Part shown: positions 10,472 through 19,701 of the stretch, one piece after another | Layout: each line of letters begins with the position of its first letter | Position numbering within the stretch: position 1 is the first letter of the stretch | Assembly: GCA_024400455.1 (NCBI GenBank) | Contig: JAKSMU010000008.1 | Location: forward strand, 62,001-126,000 | Length of the DNA: 64,000 bases | Direction: 5' to 3' | Origin: Bacteroidales bacterium | GTDB lineage: Bacteria > Bacteroidota > Bacteroidia > Bacteroidales > F082 | Made by a program: the position numbers and the translations under genes | Notes under the pieces: generated by a model | Databases searched by the model: none | What the model was told of the DNA's origin: nothing | What the model saw: only the letters and a program-made list of their open reading frames with translations

Positions 10472-10514
10472 TATATGTTTATTTGTCTATTATTTATCTG
10501 TTTATTTGTCAGTC
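10472..10514. repeat. Octamer-word spacer between nusA and rimP
   Basis: The 88-base spacer contains a run of degenerate 8-base words such as ATGTTTAT, TTGTCTAT and TGTTTATT. It is one of many spacers in this window made of phased short words. Similar wording (TGTTTATTTG) recurs near 29000 and, inverted, near 40900. Confidence 0.5.
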
Positions 10515-10555
10515 GCCCGCTGAACCTGTCGGGGCTGACTCCTTTTCCCTCTTAA

Positions 10556-11008
10556 TTAGAAAATGATTGCCGGCTTGATTTCGACGGTTTTCCTTTCGAA
10601 AGTGAGATTGCCTTCGACGGCTGGTTTTTTCTTAGTAGCCTTTTTCTTCTCCGGCTCTATTTCGACCGTTTCGGCATCGTAGCGAACCAGTTTGCCCTGG
10701 ACCTTCCCGATTTCCTTGGTTTTCACTTCCACATCTTTACCGATGTATTTGTTGAGCTGTCGGTCGATGCGCAAAGCACCGCTCAAACCCCATGAAAGCA
10801 CGCTCAGTTCATAATCTTCAACATCGCGGTCCTGCTTGCTCTCAATGTAACGGCTGATTTCGACGCAGTCGTCAATCGTGACGGCCGTATCGGAATCGAC
10901 ATAAACTTCAATGACATTGCCTGCTTTCACCTTGACTTCAACCAGAAAACGGTCGGTTTCGGTGAGGGCTTCTTCGGCTAATACAGCAATTTGTTCTTTT
11001 GTAATCAT
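10556..11008 (-). CDS. rimP: Ribosome maturation factor RimP
   Basis: A 150-residue protein needed for maturation of the 30S subunit. The N-terminal alpha/beta domain includes VTIDDCVEISRYIE and the YELSVLSWGLSGALR segment, the Bacteroidetes form of the VSSPGxxRPL motif. The C-terminal SH3-like domain includes GKVQGKLVRYDAETVEIE. It is first in the rimP-nusA-infB operon, downstream of tRNA-Gln and its terminator. Confidence 0.93.
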   Translation of the reverse strand: MITKEQIAVLAEEALTETDRFLVEVKVKAGNVIEVYVDSDTAVTIDDCVEISRYIESKQDRDVEDYELSVLSWGLSGALRIDRQLNKYIGKDVEVKTKEIGKVQGKLVRYDAETVEIEPEKKKATKKKPAVEGNLTFERKTVEIKPAIIF

Positions 11009-11083
11009 CTCAGATTAAAGATTTAAAGATTCAGTATTTAACATTTTAAGGATGGGGCCTGCGAACAGGAAAGACGAGCATAC

Positions 11084-11116
11084 AATAAAAAAACCTGTTA
11101 CTCTCAGTAGCAGGTT
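11084..11116 (-). terminator. Terminator after tRNA-Gln
   Basis: On the - strand the stem AACCTGCTACT pairs with AGTAACAGGTT across a 3-base loop, followed by TTTTTTTATT. It lies directly downstream of tRNA-Gln and before rimP. Confidence 0.85.
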
Positions 11117-11131
11117 TTCTTCCACTTCAAG

Positions 11132-11202
11132 TTGTCGAGCAAGGATTCGAACCTTGACAGGCAGAACCAAAATCTGCAGTGCTGCCATTACACCACTCGA
11201 CA
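11132..11202 (-). tRNA. tRNA-Gln (anticodon TTG)
   Basis: A 71-nt cloverleaf on the - strand. The acceptor TGTCGAG pairs with CTCGACA and the discriminator is A. The D-arm region is GTGTAATGGCAGC, the anticodon stem is GCAGA/TCTGC around a TTTTGGT loop (anticodon TTG), and the T-arm contains GGTTCGAATCC. CCA is not encoded. A Bacteroidetes promoter lies about 24 bases upstream and a terminator just downstream. Confidence 0.96.
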
Positions 11203-11225
11203 GTATTCATCTCTGAATGCGGGTG

Positions 11226-11255
11226 CAAAAGTACAACTTTTTCATAATACGACAA
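11226..11255 (-). promoter_or_regulatory. Promoter of tRNA-Gln
   Basis: On the - strand, TTG (11255-11253) is followed after exactly 19 bp by TACTTTTG (11233-11226). This matches the Bacteroidetes -33/-7 architecture and sits just upstream of the tRNA. Confidence 0.75.
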
Positions 11256-11447
11256 GGTTTTTTCTCAATTTTTTAAAAAAAACGCCTTTTCTGTGAATTG
11301 AGAATCCGCTTTGCGTCAAGACAACGCACCCACATAGCAGCTGTTGCTCATCTGTTTGCCCTTGACGGCGACAAAGGTGGCATACACCAGATAATTCCAT
11401 TTCTTGAACAAATAAAGTGAAACAGCAGAAGCAATGATTTTTTTTAC

Positions 11448-11455
11448 TAATTTTG
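11448..11455 (+). promoter_or_regulatory. -7 promoter box for the small membrane protein gene
   Basis: TAATTTTG fits TAnnTTTG, 36 bases before the ATG at 11492. The rest of the 289-base spacer from 11203 is A/T-rich with no other convincing feature. Confidence 0.5.
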
Positions 11456-11491
11456 CATAATTAAAACGATACCTTATTTTATAATATAGCT

Positions 11492-11659
11492 ATGTGGAAA
11501 TTAGCATTTGTCTGGATTGGAGCCGTCATTTTGTTTTTTGTCATTTGGGCATTGGCCGCAAAAGCCATCAGACGCATCTGCGAAAAACGCGATGCTGAGA
11601 AACAAGAAGAAACCTCTATCACGGAAGACAATTCCACGCACGACAATCTTAACTCTTAA
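11492..11659 (+). CDS. Small single-pass membrane protein
   Basis: A 55-residue open frame with one strong hydrophobic helix near the N-terminus (about residues 4-24, FVWIGAVILFFVIWALAA), then a charged, Glu-rich cytoplasmic-type tail. The ATG follows a credible promoter box. The stop at 11657-11659 begins a 7-base-word repeat. I do not recognise the family; the size and layout recall small CcmD-like or membrane-assembly peptides, but nothing supports a specific role. lpdA follows 51 bases later. Confidence 0.55.
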   Translation: MWKLAFVWIGAVILFFVIWALAAKAIRRICEKRDAEKQEETSITEDNSTHDNLNS

Positions 11660-11697
11660 ATCTTTGAATTTTAAATCATTAAATATTAAATCTTAAA
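11656..11697. repeat. Heptamer-word array, copy A of a 32-bp dispersed repeat
   Basis: Phased 7-base words resembling TTAAATC. The first 32 bases (11656-11687) are identical, on the opposite strand, to 40850-40881. In both places the repeat abuts a stop codon. Confidence 0.8.
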
Positions 11698-11710
11698 CAA
11701 CACCTACACA

Positions 11711-13102
11711 ATGAAATACGACGTTATCGTTATAGGCAGCGGTCCTGGCGGATATGTGGCTGCCATCAGAGCATCACAATTGGGAAAACACGTTGCAGTG
11801 GTCGAAAAGGCCGAAGTTGGCGGCATTTGCCTCAACTGGGGCTGTATCCCCACCAAGGCTTTGTTGAAAAGCGCACAGGTTTACAACTACATGCAACACG
11901 CTGAAAACTATGGCATTAAACTGGAAGGCGAAGTGAAGCCCGACATGGAAGCCGTTGTCGCCCGCAGCCGCGGCGTCGCCGACACCATGAGCAAAGGCGT
12001 TCAGTATCTTTTCAAGAAGAACAACGTTGAAGTGATTGCCGGTTATGGCAAGTTGACTGCTGACAAGCAAGTTGAAGTGACTGATGCAGAAGGCAATGCA
12101 ACACTTTACGAAGCCGACCACATCATCCTTGCCACAGGATCAAGGGTGCGCGAATTGCCCGCTCTGCCTATCGATGGCAAAAAAATCATCGGATACCGTC
12201 AAGCCTTGGTTTTGGACAAACTGCCTGAAAGCATGGTGGTTGTCGGATCGGGTGCCATCGGTTCGGAATTCGCTTTCTTCTTCACCTCGATGGGTGTGAA
12301 AGTCACCTTGGTGGAATTTCTGCCAAACGTGGTGCCGAATGAAGACGAAGAAGTCTCCAAGCAAGTGGAACGCGCTTTCAAGAAGCTGAAAATGACCGTA
12401 ATGACGGAAGCCTCTGTCACCAATGTTGACACAACTGGCGAAAAGTGCGTTTGCACCATCAATACAAAGAAAGGCGAAAAAACCGTTGAGGCTGACATCG
12501 TGCTTTCAGCCGTCGGCGTTCAGACCAACATCGACAACCTTGGTTTGGAAGAACTGGGCATCACCTCGGAACGCGGCAAAATCAATGTCGACGAATACTA
12601 CCGCACCAATGTGGCTGGCGTTTATGCCATTGGCGACATTGTCCACGGCCCGGCACTGGCTCACAAAGCCGACCATGAAGCCATCATTTGCGTGGAAAAG
12701 ATTTGCGGTTTAGACCCGAAGCCATTGAACTACAGCAACATTCCAGGCTGCACCTACACTACTCCCGAAATTGCATCCGTCGGTTTGAGCGAAGCCAAAG
12801 CCCTTGCAGCAGGTTACGAAGTGAAGATTGGCAAGTTCCCATTCACCGCATCAGGCAAGGCTACCGCTGCCGGCAACCGCGATGGATTCATCAAGGTTGT
12901 GTTCGATGCCAAGACTGGCGACTGGTTGGGTTGCCACATGGTTGGCGACAATGTGACCGAAATGGTTGCCGCTGCCGTTCTCTGCCGCGAACTGGGTGCC
13001 AAGGGCGAAGACATCATCCATGCCGTATTCCCTCACCCGACCATGTCGGAAGGCATGATGGAAGCTGCCGCCGCTGCTTACGATGAATGTGTACACCTTT
13101 AA
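11711..13102 (+). CDS. lpdA: Dihydrolipoyl dehydrogenase
   Basis: The FAD-dependent E3 enzyme that reoxidises dihydrolipoyl groups with NAD+ in 2-oxoacid dehydrogenase or glycine cleavage complexes. The 463-residue protein has an N-terminal FAD motif GSGPGGY, the redox-active disulfide pair Cys40/Cys45 (GGICLNWGCIPTK), an NAD-binding GSGAIGSE motif near residue 180, the second FAD signature YAIGDI, and a C-terminal HPTMSE carrying the active-site His. It stands alone here, without E1/E2 or lipoyl-protein genes, so its complex must be encoded elsewhere. Confidence 0.95.
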   Translation: MKYDVIVIGSGPGGYVAAIRASQLGKHVAVVEKAEVGGICLNWGCIPTKALLKSAQVYNYMQHAENYGIKLEGEVKPDMEAVVARSRGVADTMSKGVQYLFKKNNVEVIAGYGKLTADKQVEVTDAEGNATLYEADHIILATGSRVRELPALPIDGKKIIGYRQALVLDKLPESMVVVGSGAIGSEFAFFFTSMGVKVTLVEFLPNVVPNEDEEVSKQVERAFKKLKMTVMTEASVTNVDTTGEKCVCTINTKKGEKTVEADIVLSAVGVQTNIDNLGLEELGITSERGKINVDEYYRTNVAGVYAIGDIVHGPALAHKADHEAIICVEKICGLDPKPLNYSNIPGCTYTTPEIASVGLSEAKALAAGYEVKIGKFPFTASGKATAAGNRDGFIKVVFDAKTGDWLGCHMVGDNVTEMVAAAVLCRELGAKGEDIIHAVFPHPTMSEGMMEAAAAAYDECVHL

Positions 13103-13111
13103 TTAGCAAAT

Positions 13112-13218
13112 AGTTAGGAGTGAGGAATTAGGAGGATTTGGAAGGAGTATCCTTTATAATCTTCTAATTTCAGACGCGATCGCGTCTCTACTCCTCACTC
13201 CTAACTCCTAATTCCTAA
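13112..13218. repeat. Heptamer words flanking a perfect palindrome, lpdA-rfbC spacer
   Basis: Three 7-base words (AGTTAGG, AGTGAGG, AATTAGG) at 13112-13132 face four reverse-complement words (CTCCTCA, CTCCTAA, CTCCTAA, TTCCTAA) at 13191-13218. Between them lies the perfect 16-bp palindrome AGACGCGATCGCGTCT (13172-13187). The spacer could fold into a long hairpin. The same AGTTAGG word recurs at 19518-19531. Confidence 0.8.
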
Positions 13219-13227
13219 CTTTATATC

Positions 13228-13776
13228 ATGGAAATCATTGAAACTAAGATTAAAGATTTGATCATCATTAAGCCAGATGTATTTTTGGACGAAAGAGGTT
13301 ATTTCTTTGAGGCTTACAACAAGGAACGTTTTGCCGCATTGGGACTGAATATGAATTTCGTTCAAGATAACGAATCCAAATCCATGAAGGGTGTTTTGCG
13401 CGGATTGCACTTTCAAAAAGAGCCATACGCACAGGGCAAATTAGTCCGCGTTGTGAAAGGTGCCGTGATGGACGTGGCCGTCGACATTCGCAAAGGTTCG
13501 CCTACCTTCGGGCAATGGGAATCAGTGGTGCTGACTGAAGACAATAAGTTCATGTATTGGATTCCTGAAGGTTTTGCTCATGGCTTTGTGTGTCTGGAAG
13601 ACGATTCCGTTTTCACCTACAAATGCACCAACGTCTACAACAAGGCCTCGGAAGGCAGCATCCGCTGGAACGACCCCGACTTGAACATTAACTGGAACAT
13701 TGAGAACCCGATCCTATCGGAAAAAGACAAGGTTTCACCGATGTTTAGGGAGTTTTGCGATGGCTTAAAGCCATAA
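13228..13776 (+). CDS. rfbC: dTDP-4-dehydrorhamnose 3,5-epimerase
   Basis: The RmlC-type epimerase of dTDP-L-rhamnose synthesis, used for surface polysaccharide. It is a 182-residue cupin with the family hallmarks FLDERGYFFEAYN, GVLRGLHFQ (catalytic His), and WIPEGFAHGFVCLEDDSVFTYKCTN split over the middle. No rfbA, rfbB or rfbD neighbour is present, so the pathway is split across the chromosome. Palindromic word repeats precede it. Confidence 0.93.
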   Translation: MEIIETKIKDLIIIKPDVFLDERGYFFEAYNKERFAALGLNMNFVQDNESKSMKGVLRGLHFQKEPYAQGKLVRVVKGAVMDVAVDIRKGSPTFGQWESVVLTEDNKFMYWIPEGFAHGFVCLEDDSVFTYKCTNVYNKASEGSIRWNDPDLNINWNIENPILSEKDKVSPMFREFCDGLKP

Positions 13777-13882
13777 GCAATAAGCCGTAAGCTTTTGATT
13801 GTGAAGCTAAAAACACTTTGAATTATTTGAAAGATTTCTGTTATTCTTTGCTTGACAAACAATTATTAAGAACAATTCTGAC

Positions 13883-14866
13883 ATGAAAAAAAGAAACATT
13901 ATCCTGATAAGTTGCCTAGCGGTTCTGCTAGTCTGTGGAGTCGCGGCCATTACCTATTGCACGGCACAGAATTATGCCGACGACGAGATGGAGCGCTACG
14001 AAGGCACAGACCGCGAATTTCTGACTTTCGACAAAATCGACCATCCGACCCACGACATCGAACTGCCCGAAAGCCTTGAGTTTTGCGGTGAAGAAGTGCC
14101 TTTGGATTTGTTTTATGTCAGAGAAAGTCTAGAAAGGGAAATCCTCGTCAATTCGTATCTTCATTCCAGCACTTTGCTCTTGCTGAAGCGCACAACACGT
14201 TGGTTTCCAGTGATGGAGCCTTTAATGGAGAAATACGGTCTGCCTGAAGATTTCAAATTTCTTTCGATGATTGAAAGTTCGCTCACCAATGCAGTTTCGC
14301 CATCAAAAGCCGTCGGTTTCTGGCAGTTCCTTGAAAGTACAGGGAAAGAATATGGCCTGGAAATCAACAAAGAGGTTGATATGCGCTACAATGTTGAGAA
14401 AGAAACAGTTGCCGCTTGCAAATATCTGAAAGAATCCTATCGAAAATTTGGCAGCTGGATTTTAGCTGCAGCTGCATTCAATTGTGGCAACGGCAGAATC
14501 ACACGCACCATAAGCGAGCAAAAAGTCGGTTCATATTTCGACATGATGCTTCCACAGGAAACCGAACGCTACGTATTTCGCATCCTTGCCTTGAAGGTCA
14601 TCACGGAGAATCCTGGAAAATACGGATTCCAAATCAGCGATAATGGATGGTATCAACCACTTGAATACAAAACCGTTACTGTAACTGAAAGCATTCCCAA
14701 CCTCGTTGATTTCGCCATCAGTCAAGGAACGAATTACAAGATGCTGAAATATTACAATCCGTGGCTGCGCTCAAATACACTAACCATCTCTGCCGGCAAT
14801 AGTTACCAAATCAAAATACCGACGGGAAAATTTGCTAAAACGCACAAAAAGACCAGAACTGAATAA
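13883..14866 (+). CDS. Lytic murein transglycosylase (MltD-like)
   Basis: A 327-residue exported or membrane-anchored enzyme that cleaves peptidoglycan glycan strands. There is an N-terminal hydrophobic segment (about residues 5-26). The SLT domain (about 105-240) has the catalytic Glu131 in SMIESSL, then GFWQF and AAAFNCGNGRI. The last 60 residues look like one LysM-type module (IPNLVDFAISQGTNYKMLKY). A spacer with short ATAAGC-type words separates it from rfbC, and a palindrome separates it from uvrA. Confidence 0.88.
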   Translation: MKKRNIILISCLAVLLVCGVAAITYCTAQNYADDEMERYEGTDREFLTFDKIDHPTHDIELPESLEFCGEEVPLDLFYVRESLEREILVNSYLHSSTLLLLKRTTRWFPVMEPLMEKYGLPEDFKFLSMIESSLTNAVSPSKAVGFWQFLESTGKEYGLEINKEVDMRYNVEKETVAACKYLKESYRKFGSWILAAAAFNCGNGRITRTISEQKVGSYFDMMLPQETERYVFRILALKVITENPGKYGFQISDNGWYQPLEYKTVTVTESIPNLVDFAISQGTNYKMLKYYNPWLRSNTLTISAGNSYQIKIPTGKFAKTHKKTRTE

Positions 14867-14873
14867 AACAATT

Positions 14874-14894
14874 GAGACGTAGCCGTTACGTCTC
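14874..14894. repeat. Dispersed palindrome GAGACGTA...TACGTCTC
   Basis: An 8-bp perfect stem with a 5-base loop lies between the transglycosylase gene and uvrA. The CGTCTCTAC end is shared with the palindrome at 13172-13190 and a half-site at 61579-61587, suggesting a dispersed family. Confidence 0.65.
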
Positions 14895-14905
14895 TACATT
14901 AAATC

Positions 14906-17752
14906 ATGAACGACTTTTCGGAAGATAAGAACCTTGAGATTTTAGGCGCGCGCGAAAACAATCTGAAAAACATCGATTTAAGCATTCCGCGCAATGCGCT
15001 TGTTGTGATTACCGGCCTTAGCGGCAGCGGAAAATCATCATTGGCTTTCGACACCATTTATGCGGAAGGTCAACGGCGCTATATGGAGAGTTTTTCAGCC
15101 TACGCCCGACAGTTTATCGGCAACATGGAACGTCCTGATGTTGACAAAATTACAGGATTAAGTCCTGTGATTTCAATTGAACAGAAATCCGTCAACAAGA
15201 ACCCGCGTTCCACTGTCGGCACCATCACAGAGATTTACGATTTCCTACGTTTGCTTTATGCACGCATTGGCGAAGCCTATTCATACAACACAGGCGAAAA
15301 GATGGTCCGCTACACCGAAGAGCAAATCACAGATTTGATTCTCAATGACTTTCGAGGCAAGCGCATCAATATCTTGGCGCCATCCGTCAGAGGCAGAAAA
15401 GGCCATTATCGCGAATTGTTTGAACACATCCGCCAAGCGGGATTTACCAGAGTCCGCATTGATGGCGAAATGCAGGAGATTGAATTCGGCATGATGGTCG
15501 ACCGCTACAAAACGCATGACATCGAAATCGTCATTGACCGCATAGAAGTCAATGAAGACTCCGAAACGCGAATCAAGAAATCCGTGCAGACAGCGTTCCG
15601 CTACGGCAAAGGCCTGCTGATGGTGTTGGAACAAGGTGCCGAAAGTCCTCGCTATTTCAGCCGACTGCTGATGTGCCCAAGCACCGGCATTTCCTACGAA
15701 GACCCCGAGCCAAATACTTTTTCCTTCAACTCACCTTACGGTGCCTGCCCAAAGTGCAACGGCCTTGGCGAAATCACCGAAGTCGACAAGGAGAAACTGA
15801 TTCCCGACCCTAACCTCAGCATCAAGAAAGGCGGTTTGGCACCGGCTGGCGAATATAAAAGCGGCGGCTGGATTTTCAAGCAATTGGAAGCCATCGGTAT
15901 GAAATACGGTTTCACACTCGACACGCCATTGAAAGAGTTTTCCGATGAAGCCATCGATGTCATTCTTTACGGCACCAATGAATCGTTCGAAGTCAAGCAC
16001 GAATATTTGGGCGTCACCTCAAAGATAAAAATCAACTTCGAAGGCATCATCAATTTCATAGAGGAGCAAAATACCGACGATGCTCCGGCTTCCATTTCAC
16101 GCTGGGCGAGCTCGTTCATGAACCACAAAACATGCCCTGTTTGCAACGGCTCGCGTCTAAAAAAAGAGTCACAATATTTCAGAATTGCAGGCAAGAACAT
16201 TTCAGAAGTGGCCGAAATGGACACGCTGAGTTTGGGCAAGTGGATTGAAAATTTGCCAAGTCAACTCACTGAAAGACAGAATGGAATTGCCAAAGAGATT
16301 TTGCGCGAAATCGACAAACGCGTTCATTTTCTGCTCGACATCGGCATCGATTACCTCAATATGAACCGTCCGGCAGGCTCACTTTCGGGCGGCGAGGCAC
16401 AACGCATCCGACTGGCAACGCAAATCGGCTCGCAACTGACAGGCGTGCTTTACATTCTGGACGAGCCAAGTATTGGTTTGCACCAACGCGACAACCACAA
16501 ACTCATTGAATCGCTCAAGGAATTGCGCGACATCGGCAACTCGGTCATCGTCGTCGAGCACGACAAAGACACCATGTTGGCGGCTGATTATCTCGTTGAC
16601 ATCGGTCCTGGTGCAGGACGGCATGGCGGCGAAGTGGTCTTTGCCGGAACGCCAAAAGAGATAGAGCAAGGTCATTCAATCACTTGCGATTACCTCACTG
16701 GGAAACGCAGCATTGAGATACCGAAAGAGCGTCGCAAAGCATTAAAAGACAATTTCTTATTATTAAAAGGTGCAACGGGACACAATCTGAAGAACGTTGA
16801 TTTGAAGTTGCCACTCGGCGTGATGATTTGCGTGACCGGCGTTTCGGGTTCGGGCAAATCCAGCTTGATTAACGAGACGCTCTCCCCTATCCTTTGCAAG
16901 AAATTCTACCGTTCCGTGAAAGAACCTCTGCCCTACGCTTCCATTGAAGGTTTGGAACATATCGACAAAATCATCGAAATTGACCAAGCGCCGATTGGAC
17001 GCACTCCACGCTCCAACCCTGCCACTTATACCAAGGTTTTTGACGACATCCGCAAACTGTTTGGCGAATTGCCTGAATCGAAAATAAGGAACTATAAATC
17101 AGGGCGTTTCTCATTCAATGTAAAAGGTGGACGCTGCGAAGCATGCAAAGGCGCGGGCATGAAACTTATTGAAATGAATTTCCTGCCTGACGTTTCGGTA
17201 GTCTGCGAGGAATGTCAAGGCAAACGTTACAACCGCGAGACTTTGGAAGTGCGATATAAAGGCAAATCCATCAACGATGTGCTGGACATGACCATCAACG
17301 AGGCCGTCGATTTCTTTGAGAACATTCCTTCCATCGTGCAAAAAATCAAGACACTGAAGGATGTAGGATTAGGCTATCTCACTTTAGGCCAAGCTTCTAC
17401 AACGATTTCGGGTGGCGAAGCACAACGCGTAAAATTAGCCACTGAACTTGCTAAACGCGATACAGGTAAGACCTTATATGTGTTGGACGAACCGACAACA
17501 GGCTTGCATTTCGAAGACATCAAAGTGCTAATGAACGTGCTGAACAAACTTGTCGACAAAGGCAACACAGTACTAATCATCGAGCACAACCTAGATGTCA
17601 TCAAGATGGCGGATTACATCATCGAAATGGGACCGGAAGGCGGCGAAAGAGGCGGCACCATCCTATGCGAAGGCACGCCAGAAAAAGTAGCACAATGCGA
17701 GAAGAGCTATACGGCGAAGTACCTGAGAGAGGAATTGGGAATGAAGAAGTAG
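14906..17752 (+). CDS. uvrA: Excinuclease ABC subunit A
   Basis: The damage-recognition ATPase of nucleotide excision repair. The protein is 948 residues with two ABC ATPase halves: Walker A sites GLSGSGKSS and GVSGSGKSS, and signature/Walker B regions [12 protein letters not shown]...[12 protein letters not shown] and [12 protein letters not shown]...[11 protein letters not shown]. Two zinc-finger regions have paired CxxC motifs (CPKCNG, CPVCNG; CEACKG, CEECQG). Length and order are normal. uvrB is not in the window. Confidence 0.97.
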   Translation: MNDFSEDKNLEILGARENNLKNIDLSIPRNALVVITGLSGSGKSSLAFDTIYAEGQRRYMESFSAYARQFIGNMERPDVDKITGLSPVISIEQKSVNKNPRSTVGTITEIYDFLRLLYARIGEAYSYNTGEKMVRYTEEQITDLILNDFRGKRINILAPSVRGRKGHYRELFEHIRQAGFTRVRIDGEMQEIEFGMMVDRYKTHDIEIVIDRIEVNEDSETRIKKSVQTAFRYGKGLLMVLEQGAESPRYFSRLLMCPSTGISYEDPEPNTFSFNSPYGACPKCNGLGEITEVDKEKLIPDPNLSIKKGGLAPAGEYKSGGWIFKQLEAIGMKYGFTLDTPLKEFSDEAIDVILYGTNESFEVKHEYLGVTSKIKINFEGIINFIEEQNTDDAPASISRWASSFMNHKTCPVCNGSRLKKESQYFRIAGKNISEVAEMDTLSLGKWIENLPSQLTERQNGIAKEILREIDKRVHFLLDIGIDYLNMNRPAGSLSGGEAQRIRLATQIGSQLTGVLYILDEPSIGLHQRDNHKLIESLKELRDIGNSVIVVEHDKDTMLAADYLVDIGPGAGRHGGEVVFAGTPKEIEQGHSITCDYLTGKRSIEIPKERRKALKDNFLLLKGATGHNLKNVDLKLPLGVMICVTGVSGSGKSSLINETLSPILCKKFYRSVKEPLPYASIEGLEHIDKIIEIDQAPIGRTPRSNPATYTKVFDDIRKLFGELPESKIRNYKSGRFSFNVKGGRCEACKGAGMKLIEMNFLPDVSVVCEECQGKRYNRETLEVRYKGKSINDVLDMTINEAVDFFENIPSIVQKIKTLKDVGLGYLTLGQASTTISGGEAQRVKLATELAKRDTGKTLYVLDEPTTGLHFEDIKVLMNVLNKLVDKGNTVLIIEHNLDVIKMADYIIEMGPEGGERGGTILCEGTPEKVAQCEKSYTAKYLREELGMKK

Positions 17753-17797
17753 AAAGTTAGGAATGCCTTGAAAAAAAACTTCGTTTTCCGTTCCGAC

Positions 17798-18775
17798 TCA
17801 CCTTTTCAGTTTGACCACGGTGCCAGGCTTAACCACCTTCCCTACATTATCGTTGTACTTTTGTAATTTTTCCACCTTAACAGCGAAACGCAGAGCAACA
17901 TCACGCAAGGTCATGGTTTCCTCGACTGTGAAGGATGACGGATGCTTGCATTTGTTCTTCAACGGGACGACATAAACCACATCACCGCTGAGGAAAACAA
18001 AATCCTTTGGATTTGAAATATAGTTATAATCAGCGATTTGGCGTGTCGCAATGCCTAATTCCTTGGCTATGGATTTCGGGGTTTCGCCTTCCTTAGCATA
18101 AATGAATCTCACGCCATTGTTGAGATAAATGAAACGTTCTGTTTCGGTCATATCAACAATTTCGAAAGCCGATTTCACATCAGGATTATAAAGCAGGCCG
18201 AAATCTTCAAAAGGTGTTTCGGCAAGTTGCGGTTCAGGTTCTTCCAGAGGTTCATTTTCATCGATAAGACCCAAAGCTTCACGGTCGTAACGCGTTAAAT
18301 CGTATTGGTTAATCCGTGCAATCAGGAGTTCTGCATATTTCGGATTGGTGGCATAACCTGCAGCCTTCAAGCCTTTCGCCCAACCTTCATAATCAGTGAT
18401 TTCCAAATCGAACAAAGCAGCATAACGGTTTCTTCCCGTCAGGAAAAGCGAGTGGTCGACAAACGACTCTTCGGCATTTTTGTACACACGGAAACACTCG
18501 TTTTTCTCATCATCATCCATGGTGTAAGTCTTGCCCATCCACTCCTTGTGGCATTTGATGCCGAAATGATTTTTGGCTTCACGCGCCAACTCGCTATTGC
18601 CACAACCAGATTCCAATAAACCTTGCGCCAGTGTAATGGAAGCAGGTATCCTATGCTCACGCATTTCACGCATGGCAATGTCCTTGTATGTTTCGATATA
18701 TTCCTCAGCAGTAATTCTTTGCGCTTGAAGGAAAAGTGGAAAACACAGCAAAAAAGCGAACAACAATTTTCTCAT
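17798..18775 (-). CDS. Exported glucosaminidase (GH73-like) with LysM modules
   Basis: A 325-residue cell-wall hydrolase. A signal peptide (about residues 1-18, MRKLLFAFLLCFPLFLQAQ) is followed by a mannosyl-glycoprotein endo-beta-N-acetylglucosaminidase-type domain (about 22-165) with SITLAQGLLESGCGNSELA and NHFGIKC. Two LysM-like segments lie in the last 100 residues. I chose the ATG at 18775 because it starts the signal peptide; the 35 extra in-frame residues up to 18880 cross the rsmG promoter. It converges with uvrA. Confidence 0.87.
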   Translation of the reverse strand: MRKLLFAFLLCFPLFLQAQRITAEEYIETYKDIAMREMREHRIPASITLAQGLLESGCGNSELAREAKNHFGIKCHKEWMGKTYTMDDDEKNECFRVYKNAEESFVDHSLFLTGRNRYAALFDLEITDYEGWAKGLKAAGYATNPKYAELLIARINQYDLTRYDREALGLIDENEPLEEPEPQLAETPFEDFGLLYNPDVKSAFEIVDMTETERFIYLNNGVRFIYAKEGETPKSIAKELGIATRQIADYNYISNPKDFVFLSGDVVYVVPLKNKCKHPSSFTVEETMTLRDVALRFAVKVEKLQKYNDNVGKVVKPGTVVKLKR

Positions 18776-18841
18776 ATTCCGAATCAATTTTGAGCCGTAA
18801 AGATAGACAAAAAATATTGGCCGACTGAACATTTTTTTTAC

Positions 18842-18849
18842 TATTTTTG
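18842..18849 (+). promoter_or_regulatory. -7 promoter box for rsmG
   Basis: TATTTTTG fits TAnnTTTG, 18 bases before the ATG of rsmG at 18868, in the spacer between divergent genes. Confidence 0.5.
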
Positions 18850-18867
18850 GCAGTTTATTATACCCGT

Positions 18868-19494
18868 ATGGACACAACAAGAATCTTCAAATACTTTCCA
18901 GAACTGAGCGAGCAGCAAAAGTCGCAGTTCAACCAGTTGAAAGACTTATATTTAGACTGGAACAGCAAAATCAATGTCATTTCCAGGAAGGACATGGACC
19001 ACTTCTACGAGCACCATGTTTTGCATTGCCTTGCCATTGCTAAATATATGGAATTGCTCCCCGGCATGAGAATTATGGACCTTGGCACAGGTGGTGGTTT
19101 CCCTGGCATTCCGTTGGCCATCATGTTTCCACAAACCGAGTTCTATCTGATTGACGGCACGGGAAAGAAAATCACCGTGGTCAACGCAGTTAAAGAAGCC
19201 ATCGGCTTGGAAAATGTCGTTGCTGAACACAAGCGCGCCGAAGAAGTGAAGGAGAAATTCGATTTCATCACCGGACGCGCCGTAATGACCTTGCCCGAAA
19301 TCGTCAACCTGGCGGGCAACAAGTTGAGAATCAGAGGAGACATTGAAGCCGGCGGCATCCTTTACCTGAAAGGCGGTGACTTAACGGAAGAATTCAACGC
19401 CATCTCTAAATACTGGAAACACAAGAAAGTGGCTGTCAGCAAATGGTTTAGGGAGGAATATTTTGAGGAGAAATATGTAGTACACCTTTATTAA
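18868..19494 (+). CDS. rsmG: 16S rRNA (guanine-N7) methyltransferase RsmG
   Basis: Methylates a guanine (G527 in E. coli numbering) of 16S rRNA using S-adenosylmethionine. The 208-residue protein has NVISRKDMDHFYEHHVLH near residue 35, the SAM-binding MDLGTGGGFPGIPLAI near 68, and a GRAV motif. The ATG at 18868 is preferred over a TTG at 18847, which lies inside the promoter box. Confidence 0.93.
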   Translation: MDTTRIFKYFPELSEQQKSQFNQLKDLYLDWNSKINVISRKDMDHFYEHHVLHCLAIAKYMELLPGMRIMDLGTGGGFPGIPLAIMFPQTEFYLIDGTGKKITVVNAVKEAIGLENVVAEHKRAEEVKEKFDFITGRAVMTLPEIVNLAGNKLRIRGDIEAGGILYLKGGDLTEEFNAISKYWKHKKVAVSKWFREEYFEEKYVVHLY

Positions 19495-19701
19495 GGAGAA
19501 AGTTTTAAAGTGTGTGGAGTTAGGAGTTAGGAGAAAAAGAAGAAGTATGTTTTCTGGACACGCATACGCCCTGAAAGGGCAACATAAAAAGAGCGAAGGG
19601 CCAAATGAGCTTGCGAATGACACCCTTTGCGAATAAAAATGGTTTCAAAAAGTCTAATCGTCAAAAAGTCTAAAAGTTTAACAATCAAATAATTCAAAAA
19701 A
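19495..19701. repeat. Word-repeat spacer between rsmG and the M16 peptidase gene
   Basis: This 207-base spacer has no gene. It holds two exact AGTTAGG heptamers (19518-19531), a GCCCT-gaa-AGGGC hairpin (19568-19580), and six phased octamers at 19647-19694: AAAAAGTC, TAATCGTC, AAAAAGTC, TAAAAGTT, TAACAATC, AAATAATT. AAAAAGTC is also a word of the array at 57667-57674. Confidence 0.75.

Noticed and set aside
11293..11460. - strand reading with gene-like text (WNYLVYATFVAVKGKQM) between tRNA-Gln and the small membrane protein
   Set aside because: No ATG start, no signal and no family match; it could be a gene remnant but the support is too thin to list.
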